NCBI GenBank assembly: GCA_951812745.1
Contig: OX638327.1
Span: forward strand, 1,415,914-1,479,913
Direction: 5' to 3'
DNA: 64,000 nt
Source of the DNA: an uncultured Nitrospirales bacterium
GTDB lineage: Bacteria; Nitrospirota; Nitrospiria; Nitrospirales; UBA8639
Shown one piece after another: positions 44,771 to 54,021 of this stretch. Made by a program: the position numbers and the translations under genes. How positions within the stretch are numbered: the stretch's first letter is position 1; each line of letters starts with the position of its first letter. The notes below the pieces were generated by a model. That model ran no database searches and was not told the origin of the DNA. It saw nothing but the letters and a program-made list of their open reading frames with translations.

Positions 44771-44953
44771 TTAACTTTCTTGAATTGCGATAATCGCGAC
44801 ACGTTTGTAGTAACCGCACGACAGGCAGGTCCGATGAGGTAACATTCGTTCGTGACATTGGGGACAAATGGAAAAACTCGGCATGCCGAGTTTTTTGTGC
44901 GTACGCCGTTTATCCCGCCGGGACTTGGAATGTCGATGTTTGGGGTTTGCCAT
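44771..44953 (-). CDS. rpmF: 50S ribosomal protein bL32
   Basis: The 60-residue bL32 begins [17 protein letters not shown] and keeps the four-cysteine zinc site CPQC...CLSC (the zinc-containing form). It has a GAGGAGAAC ribosome binding site. The yceD-rpmF-plsX order is one of the most conserved in bacteria. Confidence 0.98.
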   Translation of the reverse strand: MANPKHRHSKSRRDKRRTHKKLGMPSFSICPQCHERMLPHRTCLSCGYYKRVAIIAIQES

Positions 44954-45007
44954 TGTGTTCTCCTCACGTCACGGAAACGACCTGCGCTCGTCTGCCTCAC
45001 ACGTAAC

Positions 45008-45562
45008 TTACGCCAACGGTTTTTGTGAAGGTTTGAATGCTTCTTGCAAGATTGCAAAGGGAGACTCCACTTTCACCTCCCCGCACCCACACCTCTGCAC
45101 GTTCAGATTTTGCCCGCACACCTGACACAATCCTTGACACGCCTCTGAACAGAGGGGTTGCATCGGGACGGACAAAATGAGTTGTTCTCGAAGCATCTCC
45201 TGCAATTCAATCCGCTGTTCGACCACGGGATGGCAGTCCGTCTCTTCAGGCTCCGAATCCCCGGCGGCCTTCGGTTCTTTCGAGCGCCGCCGACTCAGTT
45301 CCTTGTACACTACCCGAAACGAAAGGTCCGCGGGCCTGGTAAACGATTCCAGACAACGGACACATTCATGGAGCAGCAGGCCGTTCAACTCGCCTTCCAC
45401 CCGGAAGTCGGTTTCTTCGGCACGAATCGTTGCCGTCAAAGCAAGCACATCCTGCATTCCGGGATCGTTCTCTTCTAACTGCAAGTCTTCCTTCCCGACG
45501 ACGCAGTCGATTCGGGTGCCTTCAGGAGGAAGGTCTTTCGCGCTGAAGCTGAGCGAGGCCAC
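45008..45562 (-). CDS. yceD: DUF177-family protein YceD
   Basis: A 184-residue YceD/DUF177 protein, implicated in 23S rRNA accumulation upstream of bL32. It has HECVRCLESF and a C-terminal cysteine group (CSEACQGLCQVCG, then RCGCG), probably a zinc site. An acidic segment lies near 110-125. The start is GTG 45562 with an AGGA ribosome binding site. It is the first gene of the rpmF-plsX-fab run. Confidence 0.92.
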   Translation of the reverse strand: MASLSFSAKDLPPEGTRIDCVVGKEDLQLEENDPGMQDVLALTATIRAEETDFRVEGELNGLLLHECVRCLESFTRPADLSFRVVYKELSRRRSKEPKAAGDSEPEETDCHPVVEQRIELQEMLREQLILSVPMQPLCSEACQGLCQVCGQNLNVQRCGCGEVKVESPFAILQEAFKPSQKPLA

Positions 45563-45632
45563 GTTTCCTGGACCTCCCTTGACCCGGGGATTCAGACTGG
45601 AACCGCACCGTCACGACGGACAATGCCCGGTC

Positions 45633-45860
45633 CTACCGCTCTTCAGCAAAGGCTAACAGGGCTATACTGCGGGCACGTTTGATCGCAATCGTGAGCTTCC
45701 GTTGGTGCCGCATACAGTTTCCGGATATCCGTCTCGGAATAATGCGTCCTCGTTCCGTCAAAAAATTACGCAACAGGTTCAGATCCTTATAATCCAGGGG
45801 CGTGGTCTCGTGACAAAACCGGCAAACGCGCCGCCGCTGAAAAAGCCTCCCTCGTTCCAC
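45633..45860 (-). CDS. rpsR: 30S ribosomal protein bS18
   Basis: The 75-residue bS18 has RRRVCRFC and [11 protein letters not shown], which retain a Cys/His zinc-type site, and the conserved [17 protein letters not shown] 45860 is the start, with GGAG 9 nt ahead. Third in the rpsF-ssb-rpsR unit. Confidence 0.96.
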   Translation of the reverse strand: MERGRLFQRRRVCRFCHETTPLDYKDLNLLRNFLTERGRIIPRRISGNCMRHQRKLTIAIKRARSIALLAFAEER

Positions 45861-45886
45861 GTGTCTCTTCTCCTCGTGTGCGAAAA

Positions 45887-46294
45887 TTATGCGTACTCTT
45901 CAGATTCGTACGGATGGTCGTGCGGGTATTCTTCTTCTCCCCCTCCGGGCTCACCAGCGTGACTTTGTCTTTTCGGGAGAAACGTAACCGATTGCGCCAC
46001 CACTTCGTGTTTGCTGCGGCGTTGTCCATCTTCCGTTTCCCACCGCCGCTGTTGGAGTCGTCCGTCGATAATGGCCCCGTCACCTTTACTCAGGTATTGA
46101 CCGCAATGCTCGGCTTGCTTGCCAAAGACCACGATATCAACGTAACACACTTCCTCTTTTTGATCATCGGCTTGTCGAAAGCGTCGATTCACCGCCAACC
46201 CGAAATTGGCGACGGGAGTCCCGCTGGGGGTGTACCGAAGTTCGGGGTTTCGCGTCAGGTTCCCGATGAGAATGATCTTATTGAACCCCACCAC
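45887..46294 (-). CDS. ssb: Single-stranded DNA-binding protein
   Basis: SSB coats single-stranded DNA and organises repair proteins. The 135-residue protein has the OB fold with [32 protein letters not shown] and the dimer/tetramer strands. The end, [11 protein letters not shown], lacks the normal acidic DDIPF-type tip. GTG 46294 or GTG 46291 gives the usual start, and the gene overlaps rpsF by 17 nt. Located between rpsF and rpsR as in most bacteria. Confidence 0.94.
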   Translation of the reverse strand: MVGFNKIILIGNLTRNPELRYTPSGTPVANFGLAVNRRFRQADDQKEEVCYVDIVVFGKQAEHCGQYLSKGDGAIIDGRLQQRRWETEDGQRRSKHEVVAQSVTFLPKRQSHAGEPGGGEEEYPHDHPYESEEYA

Positions 46295-46625
46295 CTTCGG
46301 ACTCTCCCTGTTCGGCCGCAACTTCTTGGAACGCTTCTTCTTCCACGCGCACGGTCAAGAACTTGATGACCGAGTCTTCCAATCGGTAGAGCCGTTCGAG
46401 TTCACTCACCACGTTCTCGTTCGCCGATTCGAACTGAAGCAGAATATACGTGCCACGCCGGTCATGTTTAATTTCATACGCGAGCTTCTTTTTCCCCCAA
46501 TTATCGGCTTTGACAATCGTCGCCCCGTGTTTCGTTAACGCGTTCTTCATCTTTTCGATTACCGCCTCGGCTTCTTCATCAGCCAACGATGATCGAAGGA
46601 TAAAAATTGATTCATAACATGCCAT
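46278..46625 (-). CDS. rpsF: 30S ribosomal protein bS6
   Basis: The 115-residue bS6 begins MACYESIFILRSSLADEEAEAVIEK and has the ferredoxin-like fold with KLAYEIKHDRRGTYILLQF. A Glu-rich tail follows. It has an AAAGAGG ribosome binding site. It is the first gene of the bS6-SSB-bS18 operon, with a promoter about 65 nt upstream. Confidence 0.97.
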   Translation of the reverse strand: MACYESIFILRSSLADEEAEAVIEKMKNALTKHGATIVKADNWGKKKLAYEIKHDRRGTYILLQFESANENVVSELERLYRLEDSVIKFLTVRVEEEAFQEVAAEQGESEGGGVQ

Positions 46626-46688
46626 GCCGTCCTCTTTCTGAAAAATCCTGATTTGTTCCCGTACACCGGCGTCCTTACAAGGGAAGCG

Positions 46689-46718
46689 ACGGTATCACAG
46701 GGTAAAATATACTGTCAA
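46689..46718 (-). promoter_or_regulatory. Promoter for rpsF-ssb-rpsR
   Basis: A perfect TTGACA (46713-46718) is 18 bp from TACCGT (46689-46694). The -35 box overlaps the 3' end of pth. Confidence 0.75.
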
Positions 46719-47332
46719 ACCGCGTCGCCGAAGGGCTTCTTCTCTCTTCCGTCCTCGTGGCTTACACCGGGCATGCGGCGATTAAAGCGATTCATCGCTT
46801 CTTGCACGCCATGCAGCACAATACAGGCCAGCCCTTCAACCGCCCTGGTCAAAACGGGTTGCAGTTCGTCCAACTCCGCCGGGGCAAATGGGGCCAACAC
46901 AAAATCGGCGGGGTCCACATCCGGGGCAGGACGGCCTATCCCTATTTTCAGACGAGTGAAGGCTTCGGTCCCCAAGGCCATCACGATGGACCGCAAGCCT
47001 TTATGCCCCCCCGTTCCCCCTTCCGGCCGGATGCGAAGGCATCCGATGGGCAGGTCCAGATCATCATGGACCACAATCACGTCCCGCGCCGTGACGTCAT
47101 GCGCTGCCACGAGTGCTTCCACGGCCTCACCGGATACGTTCATGAACGTCATAGGCAACGCGAGGGACACAAGGTGCCCGTGGACTCGACCGGTTCCCTC
47201 TTGCGTCAAGCCGTTGGGATGTAACGGAATAGACCACTCGGCCGCCGCTTGCGCCACAACCCGCTGTCCGACGTTATGACGCGTCGCCGCATATTCAACG
47301 CCCGGATTCCCGAGTCCGACAATAACACTCAA
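46715..47332 (-). CDS. pth: Peptidyl-tRNA hydrolase
   Basis: Pth releases peptides from prematurely dropped peptidyl-tRNAs. The 205-residue protein has GLGNPGVEYAATRHNVGQ with the catalytic His, LPMTFMNVSGEAV and HDDLDLPIG. The start is TTG 47332, three nucleotides after the rplY stop, so translation is coupled. This rplY(ctc)-pth order is common. Confidence 0.96.
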   Translation of the reverse strand: MSVIVGLGNPGVEYAATRHNVGQRVVAQAAAEWSIPLHPNGLTQEGTGRVHGHLVSLALPMTFMNVSGEAVEALVAAHDVTARDVIVVHDDLDLPIGCLRIRPEGGTGGHKGLRSIVMALGTEAFTRLKIGIGRPAPDVDPADFVLAPFAPAELDELQPVLTRAVEGLACIVLHGVQEAMNRFNRRMPGVSHEDGREKKPFGDAV

Positions 47333-47335
47333 GAG

Positions 47336-48028
47336 TTATTTGGGGGGGTCGCTGGGGTTGGCAGGAGTATCCGCCGCAGGTGCTTCGGCAGCGCGCTCGG
47401 GTTCCGGAGCCTCGGCGGCCGGTACCGCTTCCGACGTCAGCATTGCAGACAATTTCTCCTCGGAAATCGGTACGGTCACGTTCACGACCATGCCATCGGG
47501 GTCTTCAAGAATCTTGATACCCTCGCCGACCTCAAGATCCCGGACGTGAATGCCCTGATTGATTTCCAAGGCCGACGCATCCACGTCGATTTGGTCGGGA
47601 ATGACGCTGGGCAGGCATTCGATATGCAATTCTCTCATCGGTTGATTCACCACACCCTTATCACGCTTGACCCCAATGGGCACGCCCCCCGTGATATGGA
47701 CCGGCACTTTCACGCGAACCGGCTTATCCATCGACACTTCCAATAAATCGACGTGCAAAATCGATCCTTCAAGCGGGTCCCGCTGCACGTCTTGAATCAC
47801 GGCAGTCCGTTGTTGCGCTTGCTCGTCACCTTGAATCGACAAGGAGAGAAGCCCCGTGCTCCCGGCCTGGGCCACCAGGATGTTCTGAATCGCCTTGGGG
47901 TCCAGTTGGATCAAATGCGAAGTCCCTTGCCCATACAGCACGGCGGGGATCTGTCCTCTCCGCCGGATCTCCCGGGCCGCTCCTTTTCCTGATTGCGTTC
48001 TGATTGTTGCTTCAGCGGCAAACTCCAT
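47336..48028 (-). CDS. rplY: 50S ribosomal protein bL25 (Ctc/TL5 form)
   Basis: bL25 binds 5S rRNA. This is the two-domain Ctc form of 230 residues: the N-terminal bL25 domain (about 1-90), the C-terminal TL5 domain (about 95-185), and an Ala/Glu/Pro-rich tail (about 190-230). A GAGGGAG ribosome binding site precedes ATG 48028. Lies between prs and pth. Confidence 0.95.
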   Translation of the reverse strand: MEFAAEATIRTQSGKGAAREIRRRGQIPAVLYGQGTSHLIQLDPKAIQNILVAQAGSTGLLSLSIQGDEQAQQRTAVIQDVQRDPLEGSILHVDLLEVSMDKPVRVKVPVHITGGVPIGVKRDKGVVNQPMRELHIECLPSVIPDQIDVDASALEINQGIHVRDLEVGEGIKILEDPDGMVVNVTVPISEEKLSAMLTSEAVPAAEAPEPERAAEAPAADTPANPSDPPK

Positions 48029-48154
48029 AATACTCCCTCATGTCTTCCATCGCGATAATCGGCGCGACGTTCCTCTCTACGCCGACCAACGAAAACAGCC
48101 GGGGCTCCCCGATGGTTTCAGGCTTCTATTCTATTCTCATCAAACAAAAAGGGA

Positions 48155-49096
48155 TCAGTCGAACAACGAGGTGACTGATCGTTCCTCGTGGATTCGCCGA
48201 ATGGCTTCCCCGAGGAGGGGGGCCACCGACAGGATACGAATTTTTGAGCATAACTGATCTTTGCCCTGAAGGGCAATCGAATTCGTGGCCACCACTTGAG
48301 CCAGGGTGGATTGTTCAATCCGTTCGATCGCGGGACCGGAGAGCACGGGATGAGTGCACACGCCCCAGACCAGGGAGGCCCCATTCTCCACACAGGCTTT
48401 GGCGGTTTCCACAATCGTCCCGGCCGTGTCAATCATATCGTCCAGCAACAAGACGTGGCGATCCCTCACGTCTCCGATAATATTCATCACCTGGGCCTGG
48501 TTGGGACCCTCCCGGCGTTTATCGACGATCGCCAGATTCGCTTCCAACCTCTTGGCAAACGCCCGGGCGCGTTCGACCCCGCCGGCATCGGGTGAGACCA
48601 CGACGACCTCTTTCAATTGACTTTTCTTGACGTAATCCAACAACACCGGCCTGGCATAGAGATGATCCACGGGAATATTAAAAAATCCCTGTATCGGGCC
48701 GGCATGCAAATCCATGGTGAGTACCCGATGTGCCCCGGCCGTGGTAATCAGATCAGCCATCAGCTTGGCGCTGATCGGCACCCGGGGTTGGTCTTTTCGT
48801 TCCTGGCGCGCATAGCCGAAGTAAGGAATCACGGCCGTGATCCGATAAGCGGATGACCGTTTCAGCGCATCCAACATGATCAACAGTTCCATGATGGAGG
48901 TGTTGACCGGATGGCAACAGGACTGAATGACGAACACGTCTCCTCCCCGCACGTTTTCTTCGATTTTGACTCGGATTTCGCCGTCGCTGAAGGTCGAGAC
49001 CACCGCCTGGGACAACGGCACGCCCAAATAGGTGCTGATCTCGTTGGCGAGAAGCGGGTGGGAGTTTCCGGCAAACAACTTCAGGTCATCGGTCAT
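48155..49096 (-). CDS. prs: Ribose-phosphate pyrophosphokinase
   Basis: Prs makes PRPP from ribose 5-phosphate and ATP for nucleotide, histidine and tryptophan synthesis. The 313-residue protein has [16 protein letters not shown], the ATP flap YARQERKD, and the PRPP loop [15 protein letters not shown] 49096 is chosen over GTG 49102. It has its own promoter inside the ispE end and a leader with a CCCCGC/GCGGGG hairpin. Confidence 0.97.
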   Translation of the reverse strand: MTDDLKLFAGNSHPLLANEISTYLGVPLSQAVVSTFSDGEIRVKIEENVRGGDVFVIQSCCHPVNTSIMELLIMLDALKRSSAYRITAVIPYFGYARQERKDQPRVPISAKLMADLITTAGAHRVLTMDLHAGPIQGFFNIPVDHLYARPVLLDYVKKSQLKEVVVVSPDAGGVERARAFAKRLEANLAIVDKRREGPNQAQVMNIIGDVRDRHVLLLDDMIDTAGTIVETAKACVENGASLVWGVCTHPVLSGPAIERIEQSTLAQVVATNSIALQGKDQLCSKIRILSVAPLLGEAIRRIHEERSVTSLFD

Positions 49097-49127
49097 GAAC
49101 ACGATTCCACAGTGTGCAAAGCTTGTC

Positions 49128-49149
49128 CCCGCAGTTTTTAGCGGGGCTC
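49128..49149 (-). promoter_or_regulatory. Leader hairpin upstream of prs
   Basis: CCCCGC and GCGGGG arms around an A-rich loop lie about 35-50 nt before the prs start. There is no U-tract, so it is not a terminator. It may be a stabilising or regulatory 5' structure. Confidence 0.45.
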
Positions 49150-49184
49150 TATTCAGGAGAAGACTGGGGAAAATTCTGCATCAC

Positions 49185-49213
49185 TATTTAGGCCATCCAC
49201 GTCAGGTTGTCAA
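49185..49213 (-). promoter_or_regulatory. Promoter for prs
   Basis: A perfect TTGACA (49208-49213) contains the TGA stop of ispE, and TAAATA (49185-49190) lies 17 bp away. The leader to prs is about 80 nt. Confidence 0.65.
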
Positions 49214-50142
49214 CAACGCTGCCCGTCCGAAGCCGACGTACGGGCCTCCGGGGCCTGCTCCAACACGCCCCGGCGAAGAGAAGGCCCGAGGACAACCTGA
49301 TACCCGGCGAACGCCTCTGTGGCACGGATGGCCTCGGCCTGCTCTCGAAACACCCCGAACACGGTCGCCCCGCTCCCGGACAGGAGCGCTCCCTCGGCTC
49401 CCACTGCCAATAACGTCTTCTTGATGTCGGCCAAGACGGGATAGTCGCCGAACAGGACGGCCTCGAAATCATTTTCCATCCGGGCCAGGATCCGGCTCCA
49501 GGAAACCGTTGGCGCGTGTTCAACCGCTTTCAGGGCTTCGGGCAGGGGCGGAACCACCCGCCTCACTTCATCCAGGCGCCCGAACGCCCGACCCGTGTTG
49601 ATCGGGAACCCCGGATTCACCAGCACGATCCACCGGATACCTTCAAGGGTTTTGGGAAGAATCCGCTGCCCCCATCCATGAATCACGGCGGTCGGCGCCT
49701 CAATGAAAAAGGGCACGTCGCTCCCCAGGGTTTGGCCCAGGGCAACCATCTCGCCGTTGGTCCAACCGAGACCCAACAAACGATTGAGGCCCAGAATCGT
49801 CGCCGCGGCGTCACTGCTCCCACCGCCAAGACCCGCCTCGACCGGAATGCGCTTGCTCAATTTCAAGTCGACCCCCATGGAGACACCCGCCCGCTGTAAC
49901 ACCAATTCAGCGGCTCGATACGCCAGGTTATCGGCCGGCGCCGACAGGGATTTTTCCGAACAGTCAAGGCGAATCCCTGCAAACGCATCCGTGACCCGCA
50001 CCGTCAATTCATCAGCCACCCCGATCGTTTGCATGAACGACCACAACGCATGATACCCATTGGGCAGTTGATTGAAAATTTTGAGAACGAGGTTGACCTT
50101 GGCCGGGGGATGCAGCAGCAGGGATCGCTCCACGTTACCCAT
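49210..50142 (-). CDS. ispE: 4-diphosphocytidyl-2-C-methyl-D-erythritol kinase
   Basis: IspE phosphorylates CDP-ME in the MEP isoprenoid pathway. The 310-residue GHMP kinase has PAKVNLVLKIFNQLPNGYH at the start and the glycine-rich ATP loop VEAGLGGGSSDAAAT. A third motif, GALLSGSGATVFGVF, is near residue 270. The last 15 residues are non-conserved. It is followed by prs, a very common ispE-prs-rplY-pth order. Confidence 0.96.
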   Translation of the reverse strand: MGNVERSLLLHPPAKVNLVLKIFNQLPNGYHALWSFMQTIGVADELTVRVTDAFAGIRLDCSEKSLSAPADNLAYRAAELVLQRAGVSMGVDLKLSKRIPVEAGLGGGSSDAAATILGLNRLLGLGWTNGEMVALGQTLGSDVPFFIEAPTAVIHGWGQRILPKTLEGIRWIVLVNPGFPINTGRAFGRLDEVRRVVPPLPEALKAVEHAPTVSWSRILARMENDFEAVLFGDYPVLADIKKTLLAVGAEGALLSGSGATVFGVFREQAEAIRATEAFAGYQVVLGPSLRRGVLEQAPEARTSASDGQRC

Positions 50143-50208
50143 GAGGCACTCTTACCAACCCGCCTGACTCGTTCGCAACAACGCGGCAGGGCCCTCATCC
50201 CTCAGCGG

Positions 50209-51420
50209 TCAGTCAAATACGGAGGGCATCGAGAAAATCGGAAGATACATGGCCACGACGATGAACCCGATGCCGATGCCCAACACGACGATGATCAGAG
50301 GCTCCAGGACGGCGGTGAACGCGGCGATGTCGCGGTCCACTTCACGTTCGTAGAGGTCCGCGATTTTTCCCAGGGCCGTATCGAGACTTCCCGTGGCCTC
50401 ACCCACCCCGACCAGGTTCGAGACCAAGCGGGGAAACATCCCGGACCGCTCCAGTGGGTCGGCCAGGGTATGTCCCTCCCGAATACTGGATTTTGCTTCC
50501 TCCAGCGCCCGTGCCATACGCCGCAACCCGGACACCTTTTGGGCGATTTCCAGGCTGCGTAAAATCGGCACGCCGCTCCCCAGCAGCACACTCACCGTCC
50601 GCGCGACGTGAACGACGGCCACGTTCCGCCACAGGTTCCCCACCAGCGGCACGCGAAGCATAACGTCTTCGATCATCCGTCGCCCGGACCGGGTCTTGGC
50701 CCACAGGCGTCCCCCGGTGCCCAGGGCGACAACACCGAGAAACACCCACATCCACTGATCCTGGAGCCAGCGACTCACCGCCAACACCACGGCCGTGGGC
50801 CAAGGCAGCACGTCACCCCGATCGGCAAACATGGTGGCGAACATGGGAATCACCCACAGGAGCAACACCCAGAGCACGAGCGTGGCCACGCTCACTACGA
50901 GCAGGGGATAGGCCAACGCCAGCTTCACCTGTTGCCTGAGGCGTATCACTTTGTCCAAATGCTCGGCCAGCCGACCGAACGTCTCATTCAAGGTTCCGCT
51001 TTCTTCCCCGGCTTCCAACATGCTGACGTACCAGGGCGTGAACACCGTGGGGTGGCCCTGAAGCGCTTCGGCCAGGGACGTCCCCGACTCCACCCTCTGT
51101 TTTACGGCACGAATCACCCCTTGAAAGGCCGAAGACGCTGCTTGCGTCGCCAGCATCTCGAGACTCTGCGAAAGGGATACTCCAGCTTTGAGCAAGGCTT
51201 CGAGTTCATAGGTAAACACCAGCAAATCTTTTGGGGAGACGCGGGCCGTTCCCGGGAAGGACCACCATTCGACAGAGGGGGTGGATTTTTCCCGGATGCG
51301 GGTCACAAACAGGTCACGTTGGCGTAGGACCCGCAGGGCGGCGCTTTGGTCGGCCGCCTCCATTTCTCCCCGCCGGACCACCCCCTGCCGGGTTTTCACA
51401 CGATAGACGAACGTCGGCAT
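50209..51420 (-). CDS. gspF: Type II secretion/type IV pilus inner-membrane protein F
   Basis: A GspF/PilC family inner-membrane platform protein of 403 residues. It has two repeated T2SSF domains (about 65-190 and 265-390) and three to four membrane helices, for example PLLVVSVATLVLWVLLLWVIPMF (a hydrophobic stretch near residue 170) and the final IIVVLGIGIGFIVVAMYLPIF region. ATG 51420 (MPTFVYRV) is the family start. It follows gspE after 47 nt. No other pilus or secretion genes are in the window. Confidence 0.93.
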   Translation of the reverse strand: MPTFVYRVKTRQGVVRRGEMEAADQSAALRVLRQRDLFVTRIREKSTPSVEWWSFPGTARVSPKDLLVFTYELEALLKAGVSLSQSLEMLATQAASSAFQGVIRAVKQRVESGTSLAEALQGHPTVFTPWYVSMLEAGEESGTLNETFGRLAEHLDKVIRLRQQVKLALAYPLLVVSVATLVLWVLLLWVIPMFATMFADRGDVLPWPTAVVLAVSRWLQDQWMWVFLGVVALGTGGRLWAKTRSGRRMIEDVMLRVPLVGNLWRNVAVVHVARTVSVLLGSGVPILRSLEIAQKVSGLRRMARALEEAKSSIREGHTLADPLERSGMFPRLVSNLVGVGEATGSLDTALGKIADLYEREVDRDIAAFTAVLEPLIIVVLGIGIGFIVVAMYLPIFSMPSVFD

Positions 51421-51467
51421 GATCACACGCTGCTCAAAGAACGTGATTGCTCCTCCCGCAAACGAGG

Positions 51468-53279
51468 TCAATCCTCAGTGGACACACTGATCACCTCTTC
51501 AACGGTGGTGAGTCCCTGCTGGATTTTATCCAATCCGCTTCGGCGCATGGTTTTAAAGCCGTCGGCCAGGGCTTGTTGCTTGAGTTGATCGGCGGTTTGC
51601 CGTTCAAGGATACGGGCTCGAAAATGCTCGGAAACCGGCAAGACCTCAAAGAGACCGATGCGTCCTTTATAGCCCGTCCCATGGCATGAGGCACAGCCCT
51701 GCCCGCGCACCGGGCCTACGGTCAGCGTCTCCCCCTCGGTGAAGCCCAACCCGCGAAGCTGTTCCCTCGAATAACGGTCATCAGGTTGTCGACAACCGGG
51801 GCAGATGCGACGCACGAGCCGTTGCGCTACGATGACGCTGACCGACGAAGCCACCATAAAGGGATCGACGCCCATCTCAAGCAACCGCGTCACCGCCCGA
51901 ACCGCATCGTGCGTGTGCAAGGTGGACAGCACCCGATGCCCGGTCAGGGCCGCTCTGATCGCAATTTGCGCGGTTTCCAAATCCCGGATTTCGCCGACCA
52001 TCATGATATCCGGATCCTGCCTCAGAAAGGCCCGCAAGATCTGGGCAAAGCCCAGACCGATCTCTTCCTTGATCTGGACTTGCGTGATGCCGGTAAAATG
52101 GTATTCCACCGGATCTTCGACCGTGACGATATTCACGTCAGGCGTATTCAAGACTTGCAGCGCAGCATACAGCGTCGTGGTCTTGCCACTCCCCGTCGGA
52201 CCGGTCACCAGGAGCATCCCGTGCGGACAATCCAAGGCCGTGAGAAAGGTTTCGGTGGCGGTCGCATCCAACCCCAAGGCCGGGAGGTCAATCAGTTGCC
52301 CCGCCCGGTTCAGCAATCGAAGCACGGCTTTCTCTCCATGTAGGGAAGGCAACACCGAAAGACGAACGTCGACGGTCCGCTGTGGTCCCCACTCCAAGGT
52401 CATGCGCCCATCTTGCGGAAGGCGGCGTTCGGCAATATCCAAATGTGAAAGGATCTTGAGTCGAGAGATCACGGCATTCCGCAACCCCAAGGAATAGGTC
52501 ATCGCCGTATGCAACACGCCATCCAGCCGAAACCGCACGCGCACCGCGCTCTCATCGGGTTCCAAATGCACGTCGCTCACACCCGTGCCGGCGGCGCGAT
52601 CGAGAATCGTTTGGACCAACCGGGCGACGGGAGACTCCTCTTCAACCAATGCCTCGGCTCCTGCTTCCGGCTGTGCGTACCGCAGGCTCGACGACGCCTT
52701 GTCCAACAACGACCTCATCTCTTCAGACTGCAAGATTGAATCGACTCTATGGGCATTGTGCAACGCGTAGTCGGAAGAGGAGGAACCAGCAGAGAAATCC
52801 GCGTCCTGCGTGCTGGCCGGCGGGGCTGAGCCGCCGTGTAGACCATGATCCTGCCGCTGGTATAACGCCTGAATGCATTGGCGAATATCAGACTCCAGGG
52901 CGATCACCGGAATCACTTGCAACCCGGTACGAAACCGAACCTCATCCAACACGTGGAGATTGGCCGGATCAGCCACGGCGACCGTCAACCGCCGACCGAC
53001 TCGGTTCAACGGCACGACCACGTGTTGCTGAGCCCAGGTCTGAGGAACGCAGTTCGCAAGCTGCGGGGCAACGTCGGCAGGGAACGGATACGCCGTGGCC
53101 AATCCATACTGCTGGCCCAGAAACTTCAGCAACGTTTCTTCGGAAATAACCTGCCGTTCAAAGAGGATTTGGCCGAGCGGTTGACGGGTCTCCTGCTGTC
53201 GAGCCAACGCCTCGTGCAGTTGAGAAGAGGTCACACAGCCGGCATCAAGCAGTAATTGACCCAGCCGGGTGTGCAGCAT
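51468..53279 (-). CDS. gspE: Type II secretion/type IV pilus assembly ATPase GspE
   Basis: The cytoplasmic ATPase that drives pseudopilus or pilus assembly, 603 residues. Residues 4-60 and the following segment look like an MshEN module (TRLGQLLLDAGCVTSSQL and QPLGQILFERQVIS), a known c-di-GMP-binding fold. Walker A GPTGSGKTTTL is at 360-370, and Asp and His boxes follow. The zinc site CPGC...CASC is near 530. The pair with gspF is separated from other pilus genes, so it could serve either a T2SS or a pilus. Confidence 0.94.
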   Translation of the reverse strand: MLHTRLGQLLLDAGCVTSSQLHEALARQQETRQPLGQILFERQVISEETLLKFLGQQYGLATAYPFPADVAPQLANCVPQTWAQQHVVVPLNRVGRRLTVAVADPANLHVLDEVRFRTGLQVIPVIALESDIRQCIQALYQRQDHGLHGGSAPPASTQDADFSAGSSSSDYALHNAHRVDSILQSEEMRSLLDKASSSLRYAQPEAGAEALVEEESPVARLVQTILDRAAGTGVSDVHLEPDESAVRVRFRLDGVLHTAMTYSLGLRNAVISRLKILSHLDIAERRLPQDGRMTLEWGPQRTVDVRLSVLPSLHGEKAVLRLLNRAGQLIDLPALGLDATATETFLTALDCPHGMLLVTGPTGSGKTTTLYAALQVLNTPDVNIVTVEDPVEYHFTGITQVQIKEEIGLGFAQILRAFLRQDPDIMMVGEIRDLETAQIAIRAALTGHRVLSTLHTHDAVRAVTRLLEMGVDPFMVASSVSVIVAQRLVRRICPGCRQPDDRYSREQLRGLGFTEGETLTVGPVRGQGCASCHGTGYKGRIGLFEVLPVSEHFRARILERQTADQLKQQALADGFKTMRRSGLDKIQQGLTTVEEVISVSTED

Positions 53280-53307
53280 AACACCCCACCATGAAACGTG
53301 GAGCTCC

Positions 53308-53913
53308 TTATAAATCCTCGGCGATGTTCAACCGATTCACTCCACGGAGAATGTAATGCAGGCCGGACAGGACCGTCAGCAGACTCATCGTCAACAACAG
53401 AGGGAACAGTAGAACGGGGTCCAGGCCTTGGGAGGTCAAAGCGAGTACCAAGATAATATAGCTCGCCTGAAACAGCGTCGTGGCCTTGCCCAACAACGTG
53501 GGCGAGGCATCGATGGCCGTATGGGTGAGATGGGCCAACAGCGTGCCGGTGAGTAAAATGGCGTCGCGACTCACGACCAGGATAACACTCCACACCGGCA
53601 CCATGTCCAAAAAAGATAACGTCACAAACGTCGTCATGAGTAGCAGCTTATCGGCCAACGGATCCAGGTAGGCTCCAAACGGCGTTTTCTGATTCGCCAG
53701 ACGAGCGATCGTGCCATCCAACGCGTCGGTCAGTGCCGCAATCATCAACGTCACCAAGGCATACTCCGCGTACTCATAGACCAATAACCCGACAATGAGC
53801 GGGATCAACAGGATCCGGAGAATCGTGAGGCTGTTGGGGATGTTCAGCGGGACCACGCCCCCGATGGAGAAGCGTGCATCCATCACGTCCGTACCTGGTC
53901 CTTGTTTGGGCAT
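53308..53913 (-). CDS. pgsA: CDP-diacylglycerol-glycerol-3-phosphate phosphatidyltransferase
   Basis: A CDP-alcohol phosphatidyltransferase of 201 residues with several membrane helices and the full D-G-x2-A-R-x8-G-x3-D-x3-D motif (starting DGTIARLAN, ending DPLADK). The likely product is phosphatidylglycerol phosphate, because PgsA is the usual housekeeping member, although cardiolipin- or phosphatidylserine-type relatives share the motif. The ATG has an AAGGAGG site. A GTG 3 nt upstream is also possible. A strong promoter is just upstream. Confidence 0.9.
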   Translation of the reverse strand: MPKQGPGTDVMDARFSIGGVVPLNIPNSLTILRILLIPLIVGLLVYEYAEYALVTLMIAALTDALDGTIARLANQKTPFGAYLDPLADKLLLMTTFVTLSFLDMVPVWSVILVVSRDAILLTGTLLAHLTHTAIDASPTLLGKATTLFQASYIILVLALTSQGLDPVLLFPLLLTMSLLTVLSGLHYILRGVNRLNIAEDL

Positions 53914-53938
53914 CACGAGTATCCTCCTTAACGAAACA

Positions 53939-53967
53939 AGACTAAGGACGGGAAGCGAATAAGTCAA
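53939..53967 (-). promoter_or_regulatory. Promoter for pgsA (and possibly gspE-gspF-ispE)
   Basis: TTGACT (53962-53967) and TAGTCT (53939-53944) are 17 bp apart. Transcription starts near 53932, about 20 nt from the pgsA start. Confidence 0.65.
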
Positions 53968-54021
53968 CCGGAGCGAACCATTTTTCTCGGGCTTCGAGCA
54001 CAAACCCATCCAACGGCATGG

